Below are positions 38,912-51,600 of a stretch of 64,000 nt of DNA, piece after piece. Both the position numbers and the translations under genes were made by a program. This DNA comes from Sphagnum compactum (Eukaryota; Bryophyta; Sphagnopsida; Sphagnales). The notes under the pieces are model-generated. The model did not search any database. It was not told where the DNA came from and saw nothing but the letters and a program-made list of their open reading frames with translations. The number at the start of each line of letters is the position of its first letter. The stretch's first letter is position 1. Location of the stretch: NCBI GenBank assembly GCA_965153455.1, contig OZ234495.1, positions 14,070,875 through 14,134,874 of the forward strand. The letters are read 5' to 3'.

Positions 38912-40314
38912 ATTGATCAAGTTCTCATAACATCAAGTAAAAATCGAAACCAGCAAATTTTCACAAAAAAATGAGAACCACCCAACATTGATAATTACTC
39001 TCTAGGGTTACAAGGAGTTAAATACAAATATTCCTAAGACTCCCAATGTTCATTCTTGGTTGAGAATCCTAAAGAATCTTGAATATTTAAAATCATCAAT
39101 GAAAGGTTAAATCATGTTAAAATTGCATGATTTTTCTAAAATAAAAGGAAAAAATAGAAGAAGTTAGAAGATGCTAACTTCATATGTTCATTATAAAATC
39201 ATTTCTTAATTGATATGATCATTTAAAGATTTAAAACACAAAATGTACAACAAAAGAATCATGTGTGTGCACAAATCCAATGGGCAAATCATTTTTAGAT
39301 TGGATATATTTTGTTGCAATGAAATAGTTTTGACAATCCCTATAAAATAATGTGCTTGCATGCTCAAATAAACTTAAACATATTTTAAGAGTTAAATGTC
39401 ATAATTACATCATTTAAAAATTATGTCTTGGGAATTCAAGAATTTGCCATTTTCATGTAATTTTGATGGGAACTTACAAAGATTACTAAGTAGGGGAATA
39501 GTACCTCATATGGGTTTATTTGAGTCCATGTTGAATTCTTGATAAATCCATGATGGATCCCAATTATTATTTGAGCTTTAAATGCACCATATCTATATAT
39601 ATATATATATAGTTGAATTGATTAAAGGTTTTTAATTAATGAAACATTGTGTTCTCTCACATCCCAAAGCTCTTGCCACTTGGAATTCATTGCAAAAATG
39701 TTACAAAACATGCCTTAGGGTTTTAAAATCTTCATTATTGACCACATCAAAAAATTACAACCAACACCACGTATCGTGAAAGACAAAGTTCCATATAAGT
39801 TGCAAGCTTTCCAAAACATGAACTTCTTTTATCTACCCCATGTGTAAAGGTCATCATCCCATGAGCTCTAGCCCTTCTTTTGATTATTTACATCTTTGTT
39901 ATTAAGAAGAAATCTACAAATAACTTTCAACATTTCTATCTTTCCAATTGACATTAGATGTCTCATTTAATTTCAAGATTGAAACATTTGAGTGTCTTCA
40001 AAATGAAAGAGGGAGGTCTCATGTGATGGTTGTTAATTTGGGTGTGAATCAAGTTTAACATTCATCTTCATCAATAGGAGCTTCACCTAAAACTAAGAGG
40101 AACAGCATCATCTTGGTCTTTGACTTGCCTATGGAAGGAGCAATGGGCCACTTGGGTTTACAATGGTGGGTGTAGCTTTGATGCACATGTCTACTTGTAA
40201 ATGTAGGAAGTAGAGTCTCCCCAATCCCAAGTCAAGTAGACAAGACTATTAGCAATTCACATGTTGTCCTTGGAGAGAGTTAAAGATTCTTTTTCTTTTG
40301 TTCACACACTTTAT
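36761..40314. other. Gene-free AT-rich block with (TA)n
   Basis: Contains a (TA)n microsatellite at 38866-38907 and an AATT run near 38745-38770. There is also a pair of diverged direct repeats around 37798-37850 and 38939-38985 sharing 'AAAATCGAA...CC...TTTTCACA...ATGAGAACC'. No protein homology is seen. Confidence 0.5.
38866..38907. repeat. (TA)n microsatellite
   Basis: About 21 uninterrupted TA units inside AT-rich DNA. It is likely cruciform-forming and length-variable. Confidence 0.9.
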
Positions 40315-40560
40315 TGGCCTTGCCTACCAAGGCATGAAGGAAATTGTGTTTAGATTCATTATAGAGTATAGTAGCTTAAGGGATTTTGGCCCCTAGATAA
40401 TAATAGGTCTATTTTTGTACGAGGATTTTTGAAAGATGATATTTTGGCTTGTGTTGAAACTCGAGATTAGTCATAGAGTTATAATATTTTGAAAGACTTT
40501 GGTTTCTTTCAGAGGATTTTTTGAAAATTATATTTTGCATGTTGAAAATCATCATAGTTA
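40315..40560 (+). repeat. Dispersed repeat R1, copy 3
   Basis: Begins with GGCCTTGCCTACCAAGGCAT and follows the R1 order: TAGATTCATTATAGAGTATAGTAGC, GGATTTTGGCCCCTAGATAA, TGAAAGATGATATTTTGGC, TTGTGTTGAAACTCGAGATTAG. It ends around TTGCATGTTGAAAAT, so the distal part present in copies 1 and 2 is missing. Confidence 0.8.
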
Positions 40561-43500
40561 TAATAGGCTATACTTTGAATAATAATTCATTACTCACATC
40601 ACAATATTATAGTAGATGATGGAAATAATAATAATAATTAAAAATTTTAAATGAATTTATTTTTTGAAGAAAAAATAGTTATTCATTTTGCCAATGTGGA
40701 AACTGACCCTAGGCTATGGTACCCTCCAAAGGAACGGATGTATGCGCTTACATTGTTCTTCCTTTTGAGTGTTCCCGAATAGTTGCGCAATCCTCTCTAT
40801 GTATTTAGTGGCGGGTAGGCCTGAAAAGAGCAAAATAACAACCCTATCAATTAGAGCACCGTGTGAAATACATTGTGGTGTTAAAAGACATCATTGGAAA
40901 GAGTTTTTAAGGTACACTAAGCACTCGCCAAACGAATGACCAACTCAAGGTTTAAAGGTTTAAGAACTCTAGGAGCTGGTTCACCCAAGGCCATTCAAAG
41001 AGGGGAGTGTTAGGATGCAAAAATGCATGATGAATATCATTAGGCAACTAATTTTTGCTCTAACGATGAGGCAATGCAGCATGCACCCACGAAACCCACC
41101 TCCTTTGCCCTTTTGTGAGAGGAGGGGGGGCGGGGGTTTTGAAGATTTTCTAAATTTTGATGTTCCCAATGTCTTTCCACCAAGTGCACATAAAGTCGTC
41201 AATCATAACTGTTCACTTCAAGTTTCGAATGTGTTTACACCATGTTCTTAATGCATTTCCAGCAATCTTTCCCAAGTTCCCAATATGTTCCCAACAGCTC
41301 ACCACCCTTTATCCAATAACTTATGTCCAAAGTTGAACAACCTATGTAAATGGGCCAAACGGCACCACATCGGCTTTTATATTTTGAAAATGCAAACTCC
41401 TATTGGGGGTGGGGTTGTTCAAACTTCAAAGTTTTAGATTCTTTTTCAAATAATTTGTGATGCACCTCACAATTACTTAATAGAACTAACAATAGGCAGC
41501 CCACAAGCTTGTGGTTCGGAAAGTTTGCCCCTTCCTTGCTTGCCATGACTATGCATTGCACAACCAATTTATTTGACTAAACAAAAGGCAAACTTTGAAC
41601 CTGGCAATTGAAAGGAGGAAAAGAAAAACTTGAACCCTACAACAAAGTTGAAGACCAAATTTTTAATTTTTTCATATATACACATGTTAGGAAAGTTGCA
41701 TGGTAGGAAAAACATGTGGGCCTCTTGGGTATTTGTTGGTCACCATTTTTGGCCTAGCTTAATACCCCTTCATAAAAGCATGGGGGGGGGGGGGGGGGGG
41801 TGTTAGGCATTAGGCCTACTTCCATGCGAGGTCCCCAAAAGGACTAACTAGTTGGTTCCCATATTTCATTACCTACATTCTCCCCTTGTTCCAATGTTAT
41901 TCCCCATTTTGTTTCATGGGTTCCATGATTGTTTCCATATCATGACCTGTGGTCCCATGGAAATTGGGAACATGGAACCAATCATCATGGGTTATATAGG
42001 ATGCAAAGACAAGTTTGTCAATAAGAAATAAGAAAAAGAATTTATGGTTTTGGTGAAGCCTCCATTCACATAATGGCAAGCATTTATATATAATTGGTAT
42101 TGTAACCTTACCCACCCCATAAGAGTGACAATGCAAAATTTTGCCAACTAAACATGAACATGAATGAGCATGAGTGAGAGTATCTCTTCTTTTTGACCCC
42201 AAGGCTACAATAACAAAAGTGCACAAATAATGTGCAAAGAACCTTATTTCTAAGTATGAGGATGAGTTTGCAAGGTTGAAAATGTGTGCATAAGTGTGAA
42301 GGCTTGTGCACTCATTGTCTATATATGAAAATAGATATATTGGTGTGATAAATTTTTATTTGTTCAATGTCATCACACCATAACCCTCTCAAACTCCCCC
42401 CCCCCCCCCCCACACACACACAAATACTTAGCTTTTTATATTATTGGAAAGCTCTCCACAAGACAATGTGCATGTTTGTTGTTTCACAATTTTCAGACCA
42501 ATGAGGTCATTGAATTTAGATTGATTTTTGTCTTTCAACAAAAAAAAAAAAAAAGGTTTTCTCTCACAATTGGGTTCCATAAGAACTTTGAAGTTAAACC
42601 TTTCAACCCAAATAATATTGGGATCATGAGTGACCGTAGAGAAAGTTTAATATGGGCCAATGGCCCAAGGCCCACTAGTTAAAATCATGAAAGCATGCTT
42701 TGAAAAGTTGCAAATTCCTCTCAAAAGTGCCTTCCACTCTACATGTCCTTTGCATGGACCACATGCAAAGAGACATGCACCATTCAAGTAAGAGATCAAA
42801 TGAGACAACTCTCCAAAACAAATCAAGCCTCCCATTCTAACAATCAAGCTTGACCACATGGGCTTTTTTCACATCTAGGAATAAGCCTAGACGAGGCCAT
42901 TAAAACACTTTTTAAATGCTTGGAAAGAACTAAGCAAAAACAATTGGAGGCTCCAACTCTAACAACCCCATGAGTCACTTAGGCTTTTTTTTTTTTGTTC
43001 CACACCTAGTAGGCATGCACAAGCCTATTCCACATATCCTCTATAGTTGTGTAGTATAATTTGTTATGTACATTAATACCATAATCCTTGTATGTTTTTT
43101 ACAAACAAGGGTTGTTAACATTTGTTGGGAGTAATGTGGACATCTACCACTAACAACCCCTAATTTTCACTAAAATCATGCAAATTGGACCGAACGGAAC
43201 GCATATTATAGGAATAGATAGTAGTGTCATTCCATCAATTGTGTCCTTCCAATTAAAACTTAAACCCTCCTCCCCCAATCCATTTCCAAAACTTCCCATT
43301 TAAATGAGAATATCCATCTAAATTTATTACCTATCATATTTGCAACACAAAAAGAAATCAACATTGTAACAACAAAAACAATTTGGTCGAATTTTTAAAT
43401 TAAAATTAAATTAAAATTCCAACTTTCTCCAAATATTTCTTAAATTAAAATTAAATTAAATTCCATCTTGAGATCATGCCTATTCCCTTTGCAAGGTCCA
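40561..43500. other. Gene-free block with homopolymer runs
   Basis: No gene homology. Contains a 19-base G run (41782-41800) and a 16-base C run followed by CA repeats (42396-42422). It also has a tandem 'AAATTAAAATTAAATTAAA' pair around 43397-43461, just before the ATX1 promoter. Confidence 0.5.
41782..41800 (+). repeat. G19 homopolymer
   Basis: Nineteen consecutive G residues between AAGCAT and TGTTAGG. The same length as the run at 17441-17459, but the flanks are not clearly related. Confidence 0.8.
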
Positions 43501-43984
43501 TGTGCAATGGATCTAAGCTATTAAATATTTTTGGCCGGGAGGGGTAGGGGAGGGGGGGAGGGGCTGAAATCTGTGGTTGTGGGTACAATAGGGAAGCGAA
43601 CGCTGATCTGCACCGTACGATGGCGCGCGGGGATGAGGCGTGTATGAAACGGAGGTGAAGAAGGGACGTGCGTGCGTCGTGGAGTCGTTTCTGTTTTGTT
43701 TTCTCTTTTGTGCGTATTTTGTTTTGTTGTCTCTCTCGCTCATCGCCGCTCGTTAGCGCCCCTTCTTCTTCCTCCTCCTCTTCTTCTTTTTGTTTATCGA
43801 CTTCCCGTGTTATCACTTCAATTTCCTCTTCACAATTTTGTTAGTTTGCATTTATTTTTCTTCTCTGTCTGCAGGTTTTTTTTCGTTGAGCTCAGCGGTT
43901 TTCGGAGCGGGGAGTATACTTGCGGTTGAAGAAGGGGGAGAGGCTTTCTTCTTCGTGTGTGTGTTTTTTTTGTCTATCATTGCC
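43501..43984 (+). promoter_or_regulatory. ATX1 promoter/leader region
   Basis: The base composition rises sharply in GC at about 43540, with CGCGCG words near 43620. It becomes a CT-rich stretch (TCTTCTTCCTCCTCCTC near 43765) ahead of the ATG at 43985, as expected for a plant promoter and leader. Minus-strand frames here (Arg/Glu-rich) are shadows. No clear TATA box was seen. Confidence 0.45.
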
Positions 43985-45670
43985 ATGCCTACCGAAGTGA
44001 GTCCTTATCGATGTCTCCTTTTCTATTTTTTATATTCCCTATCCTCCCTATCCTCCTCCTCCTCCTCCTCCTCCTCCCCCTCCCGGACTCTACTTTCTTT
44101 CTTCATGCACTACGGTTGGTAAAACAATTAGCTTGATTGTTTCCGGTTTCTCGTGATGCGATTTTATTGTTGGAAGCATGTGGCTGGAATGTGTGCCTGT
44201 TCCTTCTTCCATGGCCTAGTACAAATCTTGGCTTAGTTGTTATAGTCATTTTCTCACGTTACGCGATATACGTTTCATAGCAGATTTTTCTGTAAAGGGA
44301 GCTTGAAGTGAGCTATGCAAGCCCTGTGAGGCTTGCGATAGTTAATGCGTTATGTCTCCTCCGTTGCTGGAAAATTGTCTTGTGTCTTCTTTTCACGCGT
44401 TTCTCGAGTTTTTGAATTGTGCACTTTGATATGTCTGCGAAGCACAACTTATTAAGCTGCCTTGACGATCTAGAATCAGAGATTCTTGTTGATTTTCGCA
44501 CAGAGTTTAAGATTAAGTCTTGACACTTGTGATATGGAATTAGTGCACTTTCTTTCTATCTTCATTTGCTTCTGTGGATTCAGATTGTCCTATGGTCCTT
44601 ATGACTCCTTTTTCATGATGAATATACCTCTGATTCTGCAGTCACCTGTTGAGAGCTTGCTTTCATTTTCCTTTGGAGTCTTCACATCGAGAATGTCCAT
44701 GAACAATCCAGTGGCTGCTTGTGATTGTTGGTTGAAATGAACTGTTGCATGTTGTGCCCAGTTTATAAGATAACAGTAAAACAACATAAACTGCTCATAG
44801 GCGAACAACCAGCGTTCAGAGTTATCAATAGAGAGGGAGTGAATTATCCACTCAGGGGAGCAGCAGTCTTTAGGAGAACAGCATTCTGTTTTCATGAATA
44901 AATTGGGCATCAATTGTTGATCCAATGTATTCAGTATTTTTCAGGGTTGAAAGAAATCAGTTGGTCTCTCTGTTGATTGAACACTCACTTGCAATTGTTT
45001 CTCCAAAATCTATAGACAAACACTGCATGCTGTGCTGCAATGGCAAACACTAGACACACTTCCTTTAAGCTTATTGGGGATTCAACCTGCGAAAATGTAA
45101 ATTGGATATTAGATTGCAGTGGTGTGTTTAGATGTGGTTGCTTGCTTCAGTTGGGGAACTCGGTTCTTGTGCAGACTGTTGTCCTGAAGGTGGCCATGAC
45201 CTGTGGAGGCTGTGTGGGAGCAGTGAAAAAGGCGATTGCCAAGCTGGATGGTTAGTTTTCTTTTGAATTCATTTGCTTGGATATGTCCATGCATGCCGAG
45301 TTGTATCAACCTATGCATGGAATTTGTAGGATTGGTTTCAAAAGTAGTTTTAAATTATAGCACTGAGACAAATTTCTTTAGAGACTGGTTCTGTCAAGAG
45401 TTTGTTTTAATTAGCATTTGCAGCACATGTCAACATGACTAATGTACTTAGGAAGAACATCTCTCTGATGTGGTACCCATTTTTTTTGTTGTTGTTGGAC
45501 TTTACAAGAGTGTTCAAGCTGATTCCTTTGTTCCAATTGCAGGAGTGGATTCCTATGACATAGATTTGAAGGAGCAGAAAGTGACAATTACTGGAAATGT
45601 GAAACCTGATGATGTCCTTGACCGCATCTCAAGGACAGGGAAGGCCACTACATTTTGGCATGGCGAGTGA
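43985..45670 (+). CDS. ATX1: ATX1-type copper chaperone (HMA domain)
   Basis: Cytosolic metallochaperone that binds Cu(I) and hands it to P-type copper ATPases. Three exons: 43985-43996, 45175-45250 and 45543-45670, giving 71 residues. The first exon encodes only MPTE. Exon 2 begins TVVLKVAMTCGGCVGAVKKA, with the copper-binding MxCxxC motif (Cys14, Cys17). Exon 3 carries VDSYDIDLKEQKVTITGNV and ends TGKATTFWHGE. Strand order and length match the single βαββαβ HMA fold. The long plant-specific C-terminal extension of CCH is absent, so it is ATX1-type rather than CCH-type. The 1178-base first intron directly after codon 4 is unusually long compared with the second (292 bases) and could carry regulatory elements. 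Confidence 0.95.
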
Positions 45671-46440
45671 AGTTGCTGCTGCTTGATGGCTTCTGTGATG
45701 CGTCTTGGTGGGAGTGTTGTCAAACCAAAAGAAATGTTGAGAGGATTGGATTGGTTATTCACTACCTCCAGGAATGATGAACAAGTCTTGTGGGTGTTAA
45801 TATGATTCATATGGTTTGGAACAGCAATGTGGTAGAAGAGTAGCAGAGCAATTATGCAGTTGCACTACTCATCCATCATCTCTAGGATTTGCTCAACTGG
45901 CCCCATCTGACTTTGTTGTGAATTAGCCAATTGAGTTTATGCATTAAACTTGTGCATTGTGTCAAAGTTCTTGGTTTCTGGAGCCTGACCAAATAAGCAG
46001 TTGTGGTTTTTTGGAATAGACTCAACTCTCTAGCACGCTGAAAGAGAAGAATCAGATTTCTCACAAGACAACACAATCAGAACACGCAATCAGCCAACCA
46101 GAGAAGGTAAAAGAATTCCTAACTTCCAGTTTTACAATCATCTCAAGAAGTAAGCTGCTAGTATTCAATTGTCCTTTTATTCATCCTACTTGATTCTAAA
46201 CATTCGGTTCGCTACTCATCAAAATTGACAACCCTAGAGATTGTGTAATAATATCCAAAGTGTCCTACCTTAGTTAGCAACCCTAGAGATTGTGCATTAA
46301 TTTCCCAAGTGTCCTGCCTTTTTGACTACAGCTTTGATTCCATTGGAAAGTCGTAAACAAAATTCTTAGATTCAATACTCTATGTTGGAGAGTAGATCCA
46401 CACACACCTAGTATGTGTTGGTCCCCTACCAGTAGTGTGC
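45671..46440. other. ATX1 3' region
   Basis: Non-coding as read. Two copies of the phrase CAACCCTAGAGATTGTG (about 46230 and 46282) mark a short duplication near 46220-46310. No other gene evidence. Confidence 0.45.
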
Positions 46441-47055
46441 CTGACCTATAAACATGAAATCTTGGACAATCTAGAGTGAGGAATCAAGGATCAATTAAAA
46501 CTTGTCACAATGTTATTTTAGCACCCTCACCTATTTGCATAACATTCTATATATAAAAGCAAACGTGGTGTCTCTGTGTCATAAGACATTCTGCGTTTTA
46601 ACATTACGCTGGAACCAGCGGCAGTTAGGGCAATTGGGGAACATCTTTGAAAAGCAAATTCTTAGAAATTGTCATGAACCGAGGTGGCCAGTACCCGGTC
46701 CAGACCTCGAGACGAACCTGAAACGAGGTTCTCAGAAAGAAAACCCGTCGTTGGGGACCTGAAACGAGGTCCTCAGAAAGAAAACCCGTCGTTGGGGACC
46801 TGAAACGAAGTCCTCAGAGAGGCCAAAAAAAACAACGGTCAGGGCAGCCGCTGCGGGGGGCCGGGCGAGGTGCCACGGGTGGCTGGAGTGGCTACGCCAC
46901 GGGTCACAACACTCGTCTTGGACAAATCTAGAATAAGGAATCAAGGATCAATCGAATGCCTCACAAGTTATTTTAGCAGCCTCACCTATAAACATCAAAT
47001 CTTGGACAAATCTACAGTGAGGAATCAAGGATCAATCAAATGCCTCACATGGGAC
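46440..47055 (+). repeat. Interrupted ~65-bp repeat with GC-rich 41-bp tandem insert
   Basis: The phrase ACAT(C/G)AAATCTTGGACAA followed by TCTA(G/C)AGTGAGGAATCAAGGATCAAT occurs near 46451 and 46990, with a third partial copy near 46915. Between copies one and two lies a GC-richer insert (about 46600-46910) that itself carries a 41-bp tandem unit. ACCTGAAACGAGGT starts at 46716, 46757 and 46798. The insert differs strongly in composition from its surroundings. Confidence 0.7.
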
Positions 47056-47259
47056 CAATCATTGTGACTGACCAATCAAAGACAAATCACATTTATTAAC
47101 CTTTTTAAAGAGCATTCAAATCTTGTGCATATTTACAAGTCCAAAACTTAGTTTCACACTATTTATTTACAACTACTCAAGCAATTCATTGAATTTGAGG
47201 TGATAAACAACATAATTTATCACATCCAAATTTAGTGTTAATGTTAGCCCCTCCTCCCT

Positions 47260-47440
47260 AGTATCGCAACCAAGTAAACATTAAACAATAGACACTGAGG
47301 GAGCAATCATATGTCACACATCACAACCAAGTAAACATTAAACAATATACACAGAGAGAGCATTTATATATCACATATCACAACCAAGTAAACATTAAAC
47401 AATATACACTGAGGGAGCATTTATATGTCACACCTTCGCC
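47260..47440 (+). repeat. 57-bp minisatellite, three units
   Basis: CAACCAAGTAAACATTAAAC starts at 47267, 47324 and 47381, giving exact 57-base steps. Units also share ATACACTGAGGGAGCATTTA and TATGTCACA words. Units two and three are nearly identical. Confidence 0.88.
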
Positions 47441-48639
47441 AATCCCTGCAATTGACCAATCAATAGAAGTCATTGTGTGAACAATCTCTAGCACCAGCAA
47501 ACCATAAGCAGTCATTTTCTTTTTGCCAGTATTTTGAAACCTCCTCCGCCATCCCGATGCAAGTTCACTAGCACAAACCCATTTTCACACCACCATTTGC
47601 AGCACTTACCTTATCCAAAATTTGTCGCGCAGGCCATTTTACTGTCGCTGCTGAAGATGCATAAAAACTAAACTCATTCAAATTATTGTTTGTAAGCCAC
47701 TGTACTACTGCTGTCGGACCTGCTCTAATGTCAAAATCTCAGCAAACCTCTTAGATCTAATATAAAAACAAAGAAAATCTTCTTTACATTACCTTACCTT
47801 CCAAAATCAGAACAATTCAAAGGATTGAACAATGGAAAGGAAGTGCAGCCCTTTAGGTCAAAATCTTGAATTAAGGTAAAATATTAAAACAAAACCTTCT
47901 TTCAGCTTGCTGTAAGAAGGCTCTCATGACATCATGATGCAAGCACCCTTCCTGCATTTACAAATAACACAACCAGCATCTCATTCCAGCAACAAAAAAA
48001 CAGCTAGACAGGTGTGTGTCTACTAACAAAATTTCAAAGTTTGTTGTTTGTAACTATGGTATAGTTATATTCAACTGAGGTTGTATGGTATGATCCTTTG
48101 TTGAGAAATGTGTGTTGCCAGGTGTTGGTCAGCTGCTCATGAGCATCAGAAAAGCACCACCAACTCCCTTCTCTCCCTCCTTCCACTCCCCCACCCCACT
48201 TTTACACACCCACTTTACACATGCTTGTGTCATGTAAGCAGAAATGTTTTTCAACTTTTGGAATATTGGTCCATGAAACTGTTGCAAATCGCTATTGAAT
48301 GGCTGCACACTCTGTTTGCTCTACCAATTACAAAGATTTTTTCTTAAAAACTTTTTAAACACTATTGAGAGATTTACAAATGCCTTCTGAAGGTATGGGA
48401 GCTCTGCCAACTACAGCCAATGGACCAGTCCAACACACCATCAATCAAAGCAACCTTCGCACATGCCTGGACCTGCAACAAGTTTTTTACAGACAGCCAT
48501 TAATTTGAGTTTTACACTATCAAAACCTAATAAACAACCCACAGCAAGAACTCAAAGACAAAGTCTTGTTCATTTCCTTTAGAAGACCAAGCTAACATAA
48601 GACAAAAAAAATTGATCTGCAGAAAAAGTTGAGAGAACT
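47441..48639. other. RSH1 3' flank
   Basis: Should contain the 3' end of the minus-strand RSH1 transcript. No second gene is recognised. Short frames on both strands lack motifs. Confidence 0.5.
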
Positions 48640-51600
48640 TCAGTAGCTTGTCTGTGCAGCAACACGAAGAGCTCTCTCACTTACCAAACTATCAGTACCA
48701 CCTTCAATCTGGAAAAGCATGATTCCAAGTTCTCTTGCCCGGTCAGTTTCAGCCTGCAATTTCCACAAAAACGAAATCAGTTGACAACGGTGACCTCTTT
48801 TCACTCCTATCACACCTCAAATAAGGGTCAAGGTCAGAATAAGCTATCATGCAGCAGAAGGTCCTTAATGCTGATAAACTTCTAGAATTTCTGAACCACC
48901 AAGAACAGGTGGTTGGAGGGGCAGGAAGGAGGGTATCAGACTTACCACACAAGAACAAATCTGAACCCCAGTGGCACCAAGAACTGCTGTTACATCTGCA
49001 AGGATACCTGCCCATCAACACCCAGACATTCAATACCATCACCAATTTAAAGCCACATTGCATTCACACTAGTAAGGCAAATGACTTTGACTATGATCCC
49101 ATGTCAAATTGAAGGCCTGGTAATGAACTGGACATGTTGAAGCCCCACATGCTCAAGAGACCTATTCAGAGAAGCATGAAGCAAAGATTACTGTATGAAG
49201 AGCAAATAGAGTTCTGTTAAAACCAGGAGGGATAATACTATGGAGCTAAGGAAGGAACTGACTTGTGCGGTCGTGGCAGCAGACACTGAACCATTGAACT
49301 GAGCCCCCTCGTGCACTATGCCACAATAGTATTCTCTCAGTTTGCCAAGCCTCAATAGTTGCTTTGGCTTCATACTGAATAAACTGAAATCTGGAAGTTG
49401 CACCTCCTCGAGCAGAGCCATTGCCTTCCACTTTGCTATGCTTGCCATTTAGAGCCCCATTACCAGAATCTCTGGGCTCAAAACTGAGCACTTTTGAAAG
49501 ATAGGAGTTGTGAGCAAATGGCTCGTTGATGGTTCGATTTTTAGGCTTGCCATTGGAATCTGTGGATGATGCCAGTAAACCTGGGCCTGAGCTTGATCTA
49601 GTAACTTCCCCATCCTCAGTGTTCACATCCGCAACAAAGTCCTTCACTGTTTCTGCTGTTATCTCTGCAGCTGATATTGCTGCTTGTTCTTTCAGAAACT
49701 GCAACAGATAAACACAACATCTCCTCATTTTGAGACTCAGGAGATGGACACTGCACAGACACAAGAAATTTTCTTAATATGCATCCTCACCTTAGTAAGC
49801 TTATGTCGAGCACTTCGTGTTCTGGCAAACTGCAACCACTGCCGGTGCAGCTGGAAAACTTTTTTGTTGGAAACACCCTGCACAGTAAGAATTTAAAAGA
49901 GTGAGCTGGCAGCTAAGAACATGAAGATTAAGAAGCATCCTTCAAGTATGCAGATCTTGAATTGCATCAATGCTCCTGCCACTTTGTGCTCTCAAAAGTC
50001 AAGCTGGAATAAGACAATCAAATGGACAAATGTTCAGATCCATGTATGTACAGCCACCAGATCACACAAAGCCATGCAAGAAGTTGGGGTCCTCACATCA
50101 TAAGTCAATATCTCCACGACTTCTGCATTTGCAAGGACGTGTGTTGGTGAAACCAGGTTCCCATTCACCTGCTAAGACAGTGCTCTATGAGTTCCTGGAC
50201 TACAAATGCTAACAACCCATGACTGTGTTCCAACTCTTATCAAAAATCTGGAGTCTACTGAACAGATGGAAAGAAACTGGTTGCTTATACATTCCTACCT
50301 TAGCTGCCACCATCTTATTTCCCACATCTGTGTGTATTTGGTATGCATAGTCAATGACTGTTGCCCCCTTTGGCAGATTCTTCACCTGCAATAGAACGCA
50401 TGTGCACAAGTTTCAGATCAATCAGCAAGCCAAATGAACATAAGGATCATCTTAGAGCACAACAGGGCCTGATACATTGAAGCTTTTGACAACCACCTAG
50501 ATGACAAAAACACCCTGTGCATAAAATGATGAAACAGCACTCACCTCTCCTTTTGGTGTGAAGACAAAGACACGGCTACCCAAGAGATCACCAGTGATTG
50601 TATCAACAAATTCTCGAGACGTCATATTTCCGACAAATTCTTCCTGCCACTCGCGGATAGAATTGAGCCAGCTTACCTGCAAAATACCAACCCTCAATAA
50701 GAGCTGATGTTGACTAAGACAAAGAAACAAATGCCACCAAAATCAAGGAGAATAAAAGTTTTGGGGTTCAGGTTATGAGATCTGTACCACAGTCTCTTGG
50801 TCCCTTGGCTATTATAAAGAAGAATATTACTGGATACACTTCAGTAGGAGGCTGGAAACAGCAGCACATACCCTTCTGGCAATGTCTGCATCATTCAAAC
50901 AGTTGCTCCAACCCCGAGACTGAGGTGGCTTGTATCCTGCCAGACTGCCAATTACAGTGCCAATGGCTCCTGTGAGCCCAAAGGGTCCTATCGCATCACG
51001 CTCTTGCTCAATTGACCACTTCCCACTGTGGTGAGCTGCAATTCCCCATTCCGCAAGTTTATCCATTTCATCTGTTCGTATCTGCAAAGTACGCTTTCAT
51101 CAAGCTCATGCTGAGAATTTATCCACCAGCTGCAACCTCCCTTTGTGAAACTTTATAAAAATGAAATTGTTCAAGCCTTGGTCTGGATGTACCTGAATTT
51201 CTAGAGGGAAAAATGTTTTTGAACCAAATGGGATCAATGTTGTGTGAAGACTTTGATAGCCATTGGGCTTTGGTGTGGCAATATAGTCCTTCATCTGCAG
51301 GGACATGAACAGGTGTGGGCATCAAGGCCATGAGAACCTCCAATGGTCCCAAGCCATTATGTTCATTCAGCACAAATTCTCTGCACAAAACAGAACTGCT
51401 GCATGAAAAAGAGGTGGTTGCTATATATACCGTCTGAGGAACTGGAGGCCACATAGCATGCACCAGCCCAAGCACATGGTAACAAACCTGCAGTTTCCAG
51501 AAATAACAATCTCAGAATCGTCAGGGGTGAAAATAAACACCAGCATCAAAGAAAATGGTTCTAAGAGATACCTGCTGGGCATTGCAGAGTGGCCCCACCA

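Noticed and set aside
37798-38985. Direct-repeat pair as a small LTR element
   Set aside because: The ~50-base repeats are too diverged and there is no primer-binding site, polypurine tract or coding remnant between them.
43451-43816. Minus-strand Glu/Arg-rich frame at the ATX1 promoter
   Set aside because: No motifs, overlaps the CT-rich leader of ATX1, and there is no splice support.
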